Part shown: in pieces, positions 1-5,911 of the stretch
Layout of the letters: the number at the start of each line of letters is the position of its first letter
How positions within the stretch are numbered: position 1 is the stretch's first letter
Assembly: GCA_003447535.1 (NCBI GenBank)
Contig: DLYY01000018.1
Coordinates: 1-7,929, forward strand
Length of the DNA stretch: 7,929 nt
From: Bacteroidota bacterium
GTDB lineage: Bacteria; Bacteroidota; Bacteroidia; Chitinophagales; UBA8649
Reading direction: 5' to 3'
Notes under the pieces: model-generated
What the model was told of the DNA's origin: nothing
What the model saw: the letters and a program-made list of their open reading frames with translations, nothing else
The model's database searches: none
Made by a program: the position numbers and the translations under genes

Positions 1-2260
1 CAACCCCTTTACCGACCTCTATGGCCTTGACACCTTTGTAATTAGCGTGTGCGATGAAGGGTTTCCTGACTCACTCTGCACAACAGATACTGTGATTATC
101 ACCATCATTGGAGTTAACGATACAGCCCAGATGGCTAATGAATTTATGGTTTGCCTTCTCGATTCTACCACTAATGGTAATACGCTTCAAGGCGATATTG
201 ACGATGGAAATCTTTTTGTAACGTCTTATCAAGATTCAGCTATTCATGGGGACGTAATTTACTGGGACTCAACAGGATTAGTGACCTATACTCCAGATAG
301 TGGATACCTCGGCGTAGATTCTACTGTGTTTACAGCAGACGATGATGGCGACCCTCTTCCTGCTATTACCAACTACACCGATACGTTTTACATGGTGACT
401 ATCGACCCAACCACCTTAGACTCCATCTTCATTTTAGAGGATACCGATACGGCGGGCATTATTGAAGAATTTTATGGATTTGATCCAACTGCCGTAGTTC
501 AATTTACGGTGGCAGATAGTCCGTCCTTAGGCGATATGTTTGCCCTTCCCAATGGGAGTTACTTCTTTTCTCCTTATCCAAATCAATATGGTTTAGATAC
601 AGCCATCTTTGAAGTGTGCGACCTTAATATTTCCGGTGTTCAAGGAAGTAACTGGTGTTACTTTGATACGTTGTATATCGATATTGACACCGTAAATGAT
701 ACCCCTACGATTACCAATGATTATTACACCGTCAATGAAGACGTGACCCTTACGGATGACTTCTGGGATGAAGCCTTGGAACATGATAGCGCAGATATCT
801 TTGCAGAGCAAACTACGGCACCTGTTATTCTTTATCCTGACTTTGCTTCCAATCCAATTTACCAGTCCAATCCGAATGCAACCTTTACCTTCTTTGTGGA
901 TGGAAGCTTTGACTACTCAACCCCTGCGCATTATTATGGCAATGACACAATCGTCATTGGATTTACCGATGCCGGGTATCCACCACCTGCAATAATCGTC
1001 TACGACACCTTATTTATAGAAGTCGTCCCTATCAATGATACCCCCGCGATCAATGACAAGTTTATTATAGCTCAGGAGGATTTATTCCTCATTGACGTGC
1101 CCATACTCGATTCCACGGATACGGACATCGAAGGAGGATTCCAATCCCCAACATTAATCGATTCAACGGACAATGGAACGATATTTATAACGCAGGATAT
1201 AAATGGAAATCCCGTATTCAGTTATAATCCAGATCTAAACTTTTATGGAGTAGATTCTTTCAGCATACTTCTATGTGACTTTGGAGAACTTGGAGCTTTC
1301 CCAATCCTTAATGAGATTTGTGATACCATGTGGCTGTATATCAATGTTTTCCCTGTGACAGACACGCCAGTCATCATAAACAACTCAGAATCCGTACTTG
1401 AAGATGACACCCTTACGTCGAGTTACGTCAATGGCAGTGATATTGCCTTAGATGGAAGTTTTGTTCTCGCCGAATTGGTTGACTCCACACTACATGGTGA
1501 ATTGATTCTCACCGATTCGTCTGGAAACTATACCTATATTCCAAGTCCTGACTACTATGGTCTAGATAGTTTCTCAGTGATTATCTGTGATGATGGACCT
1601 CCTACTCCTCCGACCCTATGCGATACCAACTGGGTATTTATCACCGTAGTCCCAGTTAATGATGCTCCAGTGATTATCAATGACAGCATTACCATAGAAG
1701 AAGACGAAGTCTATACCGGAAATGTCGTTGGGACTGAAGACACCGACATTGATGGAAATGTAATCTATTCGACCGTTTTTTCTCTTCCCAATCATGGCGT
1801 ACTCTCGATCAATACGAATGGGGAGTATACTTATACTCCAAATCCAGAATACTACGGAAGTGATTCTGTAGGGGTTATATTATGTGACGATGGAACACCT
1901 AATCCGCCTCAGAATTGCGATACGAATTGGATCTTTTTCACTATCACACCGGTTAACGATGCTCCTGTAGTATTCGATACATTTTACTTTATGGCATCTA
2001 GTGATACACTTTTAATCAATCTAGTTGACAGCAACGAATACGACCCTGAGCTTTCGATTTTCGTATATCCCAATGCACCTACAAGTGGTCCAAGCCATGG
2101 TACTATCACCGTTGATTCAACGGGAAGTTATACCTACATCCCAGATAACAACTTTACAGGCGTAGATACCCTTGTATTTGAAATTTGTGATACGGGCCTA
2201 ATTATTAATGGAGATACCCTACCTGTGGCATGCAGTTTGGATACCGTGCTTATACAAGTC
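1..2260 (+). repeat. Array of about eight protein-level tandem-95 / cadherin-like repeats
   Basis: Repeat boundaries were set at the recurring V-N-D-T/A (or V-T-D-T) followed by P-x-I: to 124 (partial), 125-406, 407-703, 704-1042, 1043-1366, 1367-1666, 1667-1963 and 1964-2260. The recurring pattern is an acidic E-D near the start, then H/N-G, then G-x-Y-x-Y-x-P, then Y-Y/F-G-x-D-S, a strand ending in C-D-D-G, a short loop, C-D-T and a final beta strand. This matches the tandem-95 / Big-type Ig-like repeats common in marine Bacteroidota. The repeats at 1367-1666 and 1667-1963 are the most alike; the others have diverged, so this is not a recent DNA duplication. The first and last full repeats (125-406, 1964-2260) have lost the early E-D motif, which often helps bind calcium at domain junctions. 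Confidence 0.85.
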
Positions 2261-2782
2261 ACCTGCCAAGTTGGGGATAGCACATTTGATTGTGATAATG
2301 ACGGACTAACTAACTACCTAGAAGATAGTCTTGGAACGGATCCCTTCAATCCCGACACGGATGGAGACGGGGTAATCGATGGCACAGAAGTAGCTGACGG
2401 CACCAATCCCCTTGCGCCATGTAGCTATTTACAAACGAGCATTACCCTTGAGATTACTACAACAGAGGATTGCACCTTTGCCATTCCCGAAGGATTCTCT
2501 CCAAACAACGATGGCACAAATGACATTTGGTTTATTCAAGGAATCGACAATTTCCTTGATGCTGAAGTAAAAGTTTATAACAGATGGGGCAGCCTCGTCT
2601 ATCAAGCAAAGCCCTATACCAACGCAAATGGATGGGATGGAAAAAGTAATAACGGCGTGAGTCTCTTAGGAGAGGATCTACCTGTCGGAACCTATTTCTA
2701 CCTAATAGATCTTGGCAGCATAGGAGCCTTTGGACCAGGAAGCCAAACAATATTTAAAGGATATGTTTATCTGAATCGATAA
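1..2782 (+). CDS. Giant T9SS-secreted surface adhesin, tandem-95-like repeats with type-B sorting domain (5' partial)
   Basis: The reading frame is open from base 2 to the TAA at 2780-2782, about 926 codons. The residues before the GTG at base 47 already match the repeat motif (LYGLDTF, then CDEG), so that GTG is internal and the true start lies left of the window. Seen in order: the end of one repeat, seven full repeats of 94-113 residues to base 2260, an Asp-rich DxDxDG linker (2288-2410) and a C-terminal sorting domain (2486-2779) with PEGFSPNNDG, NRWG and a final FKGYVYLNR. Proteins with this end are known to cross the outer membrane by the type IX system and stay on the surface or are released; SprB is the best-known example. 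The repeats should form a stiff beta-sandwich stalk. Before the sorting domain there is one Lys, no Arg and about 140 Asp/Glu. The ligand, and any functional head domain, cannot be judged because the N-terminus is missing. PorP/SprF and PorE-like genes follow at 3 and 20 bp. Confidence 0.93.
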   Translation, partial: NPFTDLYGLDTFVISVCDEGFPDSLCTTDTVIITIIGVNDTAQMANEFMVCLLDSTTNGNTLQGDIDDGNLFVTSYQDSAIHGDVIYWDSTGLVTYTPDSGYLGVDSTVFTADDDGDPLPAITNYTDTFYMVTIDPTTLDSIFILEDTDTAGIIEEFYGFDPTAVVQFTVADSPSLGDMFALPNGSYFFSPYPNQYGLDTAIFEVCDLNISGVQGSNWCYFDTLYIDIDTVNDTPTITNDYYTVNEDVTLTDDFWDEALEHDSADIFAEQTTAPVILYPDFASNPIYQSNPNATFTFFVDGSFDYSTPAHYYGNDTIVIGFTDAGYPPPAIIVYDTLFIEVVPINDTPAINDKFIIAQEDLFLIDVPILDSTDTDIEGGFQSPTLIDSTDNGTIFITQDINGNPVFSYNPDLNFYGVDSFSILLCDFGELGAFPILNEICDTMWLYINVFPVTDTPVIINNSESVLEDDTLTSSYVNGSDIALDGSFVLAELVDSTLHGELILTDSSGNYTYIPSPDYYGLDSFSVIICDDGPPTPPTLCDTNWVFITVVPVNDAPVIINDSITIEEDEVYTGNVVGTEDTDIDGNVIYSTVFSLPNHGVLSINTNGEYTYTPNPEYYGSDSVGVILCDDGTPNPPQNCDTNWIFFTITPVNDAPVVFDTFYFMASSDTLLINLVDSNEYDPELSIFVYPNAPTSGPSHGTITVDSTGSYTYIPDNNFTGVDTLVFEICDTGLIINGDTLPVACSLDTVLIQVTCQVGDSTFDCDNDGLTNYLEDSLGTDPFNPDTDGDGVIDGTEVADGTNPLAPCSYLQTSITLEITTTEDCTFAIPEGFSPNNDGTNDIWFIQGIDNFLDAEVKVYNRWGSLVYQAKPYTNANGWDGKSNNGVSLLGEDLPVGTYFYLIDLGSIGAFGPGSQTIFKGYVYLNR
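2288..2410 (+). other. Thrombospondin-type-3-like calcium-binding linker in the adhesin
   Basis: This stretch encodes a D-C-D-N-D-G-L run followed by D-P-F-N-P-D-T-D-G-D-G and then G-T-N-P. It is the Asp-rich DxDxDG pattern of thrombospondin type 3 repeats, which coordinate calcium. Such a segment commonly sits between the repeat stalk and the C-terminal sorting domain of Bacteroidota surface proteins. Four cysteines lie in and around it (codons near 2264, 2291, 2420 and 2471), enough for two further disulfides. A calcium-stiffened spacer near the membrane is inferred. Confidence 0.75.
2486..2779 (+). other. Type-B T9SS C-terminal sorting domain (gliding motility-associated C-terminal family)
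   Basis: The last 98 residues show the family hallmarks in order: PEGFSPNNDGTND, then V-K-V-Y-N-R-W-G, then W-D-G-K-S-N-N-G, then L-P-V-G-T-Y-F-Y, then F-K-G-Y-V-Y-L at the end. This family (gliding motility-associated C-terminal domain, CHU_C type) is known to direct secretion through the type IX translocon. It typically needs a PorP/SprF-like partner, and a gene of that family follows immediately. Six of the seven basic residues in the visible protein fall in this domain, in sharp contrast to the acidic passenger. Confidence 0.92.
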
Positions 2783-2785
2783 GTT

Positions 2786-3730
2786 ATGATACACTATAAA
2801 AAACGCTTTATCAGGCGAGGAATCGCCCTTGGATTGTTTTGTACAATAGGCCTTTCTGTCGCTACGGCACAGCAAGAACCAGTTTATACCAATTTCACGC
2901 AAAACACCTTAAACGTAAATCCTGCCTATGCTGGAAGTCGAGATGCATTAACGCTTACCGTGCTCCACCGAAGCCAATGGATTGGTGTAGAAGGTGCACC
3001 TATGACGCAAACCATTACCCTGCACACACCTTTAATCAGCGAGCGACTTGGCGTAGGATTTTCAGCAATGAACGACAAAATAGGCCCAAGCAATACGTCT
3101 CAAGCCTATATTGATCTTGCCTACCGTCAACCACTCGGCGATCAATTCAAACTTTCTATAGGAATCAAAGGAGGTGGAAGAATTTTCCAAAATAACTTAA
3201 CCGACCTTGATGGGGTTGCTGGTGATGTTGCATTTGCAGAAGATCAAAGCAGCCGTTTTTTACCTAATGTAGGCGCTGGGCTTTACTTGAGTTCTAAAGG
3301 ATTTTATTTCGGCTTAAGCGCTCCAAGATTACTGAAGAATAACCTCCGAACCAATGCAACAAATCGCGAAGAAAGCCTGACTTACCATGTGATAACAGGA
3401 GGAGTAATTCCTATGGGAGAATTGAGTAACATCAAATTAAACCCAGCCGCCATGGTGCAGGTTGAGTCCGGAAGTCCTGCTGCCATGCATCTTATGATGA
3501 ATGTAATCATCAAAGATAAATTTGAAGTTGGTGGAATGTGGCGTTCTGCAGATGCTGTGGGAGGACTTATAGGATGGAATATTCTTCCAAGCTTAAAACT
3601 GGGTTACAGCTTTGACTATTCGTATGGATTTCAATCCTTTACCTATAATGGAGGATCTCACGAAGCGTTTCTGAGATTTGATTGGTTTAAGAAAAATCGA
3701 ATTCCTGCCGTAACTCCAAGATACTTTTGA
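2786..3730 (+). CDS. PorP/SprF-family type IX secretion outer-membrane protein
   Basis: This 314-residue protein begins with a basic N-terminus and hydrophobic core, then a likely signal peptidase I site after Ala28 (ATA before QQ). The mature start is typical of the PorP/SprF family: NPAYAGS at about residues 45-51, HRSQWIG at 61-67 and GAP-x-T at 70-74. The family's C-terminal block is also present: GGMWR near 249, GYSFDYSYG near 273 and a final FDW...PRYF. Members are predicted outer-membrane beta-barrels. Some are core T9SS parts (PorP) and others serve one substrate, as SprF does for the adhesin SprB. The gene starts three bases after the stop of a type-B T9SS substrate, so the SprF-like, substrate-dedicated role is the better inference; I leave the symbol empty because orthology is not shown. 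The ATG at 2786 gives a complete signal peptide. No Shine-Dalgarno site is visible, which is normal for this phylum. Length is typical and the gene looks intact. Confidence 0.92.
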   Translation: MIHYKKRFIRRGIALGLFCTIGLSVATAQQEPVYTNFTQNTLNVNPAYAGSRDALTLTVLHRSQWIGVEGAPMTQTITLHTPLISERLGVGFSAMNDKIGPSNTSQAYIDLAYRQPLGDQFKLSIGIKGGGRIFQNNLTDLDGVAGDVAFAEDQSSRFLPNVGAGLYLSSKGFYFGLSAPRLLKNNLRTNATNREESLTYHVITGGVIPMGELSNIKLNPAAMVQVESGSPAAMHLMMNVIIKDKFEVGGMWRSADAVGGLIGWNILPSLKLGYSFDYSYGFQSFTYNGGSHEAFLRFDWFKKNRIPAVTPRYF

Positions 3731-3750
3731 TTAATAAAACAATACATACA

Positions 3751-5580
3751 ATGAATTATTCCGTTGTAAAGATTTTCTGCCTAAGCCTTGTATTCCTTTT
3801 TCTAGGAAATACTAATATCCATGCACAAGACTCCAAATGCGCTGAGTTTTTTCGTGCGATGGAATATGAAAAGGCCGTTTTATGCCTAGAAAAGAATCAA
3901 CCTACAAGCGCTGAGGGTTGGAGAATGCTTGGAGAAGCCTATCGACTTAGTGGGAAAGCTAGTAAAGCCTTTCGAATGTATGATAGAATACTCAAGAATT
4001 ATGACGAGGAGGCAACCCAGACAGACTTGTTAAAAGCAATGGTTTATTCGCGCATGGCTCGACAATATGGCAAGAGTATTGAGTACGCGCAACAATTACT
4101 TGACCAATATGGCAATAATCGTCTCGCCAATGATATCATTGAATTAGATTCCCTTATGGACGAGTTATCAGACCGGAAAACAGGAATGTTTTCAGCCTCG
4201 CCTACCTCTATTACGGATGACCAAATTGATATCGGACCAATGTTTATGAGTGAAGGTGAATTGGTCTTTGCTTCCAGCAGGCGCAAAGCACAACCCAAAA
4301 GAGTAGAAAATACCAGCACGGGCCTTGGATTTCTAGATGTCTTTAAGGCAACCATTGATGGTAAAAACCTCGAGAACATCACTCGATTGGATGAAAGCTT
4401 CCAAACGGATTATCATGATGGTCCCGTTTCCTTTGCTAAGGAGGGCTCATTGGCCGCCATAAGCCGCACATCGGAAAATGGATATAACGCTCAGGGCCAA
4501 ATGCCACTAGGCATCTTTATTGGCAGCAAATCGGAATATGGCGAGTGGGACAATTGGGAAGCTTTTCCGCACAATGATCTTACCTACAGTTGCACTCACC
4601 CTTTTCTAACCCCGGATGGTAAACGACTATATTTTTCAAGTAATATGCCTGGAGGCTCTGGAGGTAGTGACATTTACTATAGCGACTATACCGCCGAAGG
4701 CTGGAGTAAACCAGAAAATATGGGAAGTCGTATCAATACATCCTTTGATGAGGTATTTCCCGTCATGACTCAGCGAGGCGATGTGCTCTTGTTTGCAAGT
4801 GATGGGCACTTTGGCTTAGGAGGTCTTGATGTAATGATCGCCCGAAAGTCGTCCTTAGGCATTTATGATATCATCGATAATCCTGGAGCCCCGGTGAATT
4901 CGCCTTTAGATGATTATGGTTTGGTATTAAATCCTATGCTTGAATATGGATACTTCACCACGAACCGCCAGGCATCAAAAAACAGAGAAGATATTTACTA
5001 CGCCAAGGTTGAAGTACCTTTTGAGTTTTCTAAAATAATATCAGGTATTGTAAGGGATACCGCAGGCAATGGAATTCCAAATTCCGATGTTCAACTCGTA
5101 GACAGCTTCCTCAATGTGTTAATGGTAACAAAGACTGACGAAGAAGGCCGTTATGGCTTTGAGTTACAAGAAAATGGTCGATATCTTGTAGAAGCAAGTG
5201 CCGCTGGATACAACGAGGGAAATAATGTGATCGTAATGAATCCTCGTCAGTTAAACTATGTAATGAATCTAACTTTGCCCGAATTTGAAGGCCTTTCATT
5301 TTTTGGTCGAATGATGGATGGAGAAGCTCGTCGATTTATGGAGGATGTAAAAGTCACCTTGACCAATCTCGATAACAACGATATGCAGTCTACATTCTCT
5401 ACTAAAGATGGATCATTTCGATTTGCATTAGATCAGTATAATTTAGGCCAACTCTATAACATTCGTCTTATTGTAGAAAAGACGGGCTATCAAAAGAAAA
5501 CCTTTGAGTTTAGTGTCACTTTCACGCAAAATGGACCTTTTGTGTTAAACAAAGCCCTCAATCTTAGCATGACAAAATAA
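3751..5580 (+). CDS. PorE-like periplasmic/outer-membrane protein: TPR, PD40 beta-propeller, two regulatory-like domains, no OmpA end
   Basis: With the ATG at 3751 this is a 609-residue protein. A clear signal peptide covers residues 1-26 (IHAQ before DSK). Residues 28-140 look like TPR-type helices, for example W-R-M-L-G-E-A-Y-R near 57-65. Residues 155-420 hold PD40/WD40-like propeller blades, seen as TPDGKRLYFSSN at 287-298, SGGSDIYY near 303-310 and GLGGLDVM near 355-362. Residues 428-510 are a carboxypeptidase regulatory-like beta-sandwich (SGIVRD, then DEEGRYGF). Residues 514-605 are a second, similar domain (TKDGSFRF). PorE of the T9SS has TPR, propeller and regulatory domains followed by an OmpA-type peptidoglycan-binding domain; that last part is absent, and the protein ends at LNLSMTK. 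It probably works at the outer membrane with the PorP/SprF-like protein, 20 bp upstream. A TTG at 3727 would add eight residues and overlap the previous stop, but the ATG gives a better signal peptide. No lipobox is seen. Confidence 0.88.
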   Translation: MNYSVVKIFCLSLVFLFLGNTNIHAQDSKCAEFFRAMEYEKAVLCLEKNQPTSAEGWRMLGEAYRLSGKASKAFRMYDRILKNYDEEATQTDLLKAMVYSRMARQYGKSIEYAQQLLDQYGNNRLANDIIELDSLMDELSDRKTGMFSASPTSITDDQIDIGPMFMSEGELVFASSRRKAQPKRVENTSTGLGFLDVFKATIDGKNLENITRLDESFQTDYHDGPVSFAKEGSLAAISRTSENGYNAQGQMPLGIFIGSKSEYGEWDNWEAFPHNDLTYSCTHPFLTPDGKRLYFSSNMPGGSGGSDIYYSDYTAEGWSKPENMGSRINTSFDEVFPVMTQRGDVLLFASDGHFGLGGLDVMIARKSSLGIYDIIDNPGAPVNSPLDDYGLVLNPMLEYGYFTTNRQASKNREDIYYAKVEVPFEFSKIISGIVRDTAGNGIPNSDVQLVDSFLNVLMVTKTDEEGRYGFELQENGRYLVEASAAGYNEGNNVIVMNPRQLNYVMNLTLPEFEGLSFFGRMMDGEARRFMEDVKVTLTNLDNNDMQSTFSTKDGSFRFALDQYNLGQLYNIRLIVEKTGYQKKTFEFSVTFTQNGPFVLNKALNLSMTK

Positions 5581-5583
5581 AGC

Positions 5584-5600
5584 AGCCTGAATTACAGGCT
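5584..5600 (+). terminator. Short hairpin after the adhesin operon, possible terminator
   Basis: AGCCTG (5584-5589), loop AATTA and CAGGCT (5595-5600) form a perfect 6-bp stem that starts four bases after the stop of the PorE-like gene. The following stretch is A/T-rich with a short TTTT at 5611-5614 but no true U-tract. Position favours a transcript end; stem length and the weak tail leave this uncertain. Confidence 0.5.
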
Positions 5601-5603
5601 ATA

Positions 5604-5624
5604 ATGTTAATTTTGAGTTAACAT
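5604..5624 (+). promoter_or_regulatory. Candidate promoter with overlapping 7-bp inverted repeat upstream of the 89-residue gene
   Basis: ATGTTAA (5604-5610) and TTAACAT (5618-5624) are perfect inverted copies separated by TTTTGAG. Inside lies TAATTTTG (5608-5615), an exact match to the Bacteroidota -7 consensus TAnnTTTG. No TTG-type -33 element sits at the expected distance, where the upstream hairpin lies instead. Transcription from here would give a leader of about 20 bases before the ATG at 5641. The overlap of symmetric repeat and -7 element suggests, but does not prove, an operator. Confidence 0.4.
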
Positions 5625-5640
5625 ATATAAAATTTAGTTT

Positions 5641-5910
5641 ATGCCTCAAATATTAACACAAAAAGAAGTCACAGATTTGCTTGGTAGTAAGGTTGGGCGC
5701 AGAAGAAAAGCAATTTTTTTCGGAAAAGAGATTGAGAGCCTCAAAAAAGGAGAAGGCTTGCTTATTACTCATAAAGAATGGAAGGATACCACAAAACTAA
5801 AAACAAAACCTTCAACCTACTACTACAACAAGTACAATAAGGATAGCAAAAACAAAATTTTAAGTATTGCTTCTGTCGTTGACGATTATCTCTTGACCAA
5901 AATGGTCTAA
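5641..5910 (+). CDS. Small basic hypothetical protein, 89 residues
   Basis: I do not recognise this protein. It has 19 Lys/Arg against 10 Asp/Glu, with a basic cluster GRRRK at residues 19-23 and a lysine-rich middle (residues 45-56). The start (LTQKEVTDLLG, residues 5-15) reads as an amphipathic helix. It is followed by a short LKKGEGLLITHKEW block, a Tyr-Tyr-Tyr run at 60-62 and a likely C-terminal helix ending DDYLLTKMV. There is no signal peptide or membrane segment, so a cytoplasmic, possibly nucleic-acid-binding role is a guess from charge alone. It has its own candidate promoter and lies behind a hairpin, so it is probably not part of the adhesin operon. GC is about 34% by hand count, lower than stretches sampled in the flanking genes (about 40-48%). 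The ATG at 5641 follows an A/T-rich leader without a Shine-Dalgarno site. Its stop is one base from the stop of the convergent ABC-F gene. Confidence 0.75.
   Translation: MPQILTQKEVTDLLGSKVGRRRKAIFFGKEIESLKKGEGLLITHKEWKDTTKLKTKPSTYYYNKYNKDSKNKILSIASVVDDYLLTKMV
5895..5907. terminator. Weak hairpin at the convergent gene ends
   Basis: GACCA (5895-5899), AAA and TGGTC (5903-5907) form a 5-bp stem over the last codons of the 89-residue gene. On the minus strand it lies five bases beyond the ABC-F stop codon. It is the only symmetric element at this convergent junction, but it is short and has no T-tract on either strand, so a terminator role is tentative. Confidence 0.25.
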
Positions 5911-5911
5911 C

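Noticed and set aside
47..49. GTG as the start codon of the adhesin
   Set aside because: The same frame is open to the left edge and the upstream residues match the repeat consensus, so the codon is an internal valine.
125..2260. Recent DNA-level tandem duplication or a mobile repeat in the adhesin
   Set aside because: The repeats are alike as protein, but the DNA copies have diverged with many differences and varying length, indicating old duplication.
3727..3729. TTG start of the PorE-like gene, overlapping the previous stop
   Set aside because: It would add MINKTIHT before an otherwise complete signal peptide. The ATG at 3751, behind an A-rich leader, is the more likely start.
4044..4382. 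112-codon open frame on the minus strand opposite the PorE-like gene
   Set aside because: It lies wholly inside a well-supported gene and its predicted protein shows no domain, signal peptide or own promoter.
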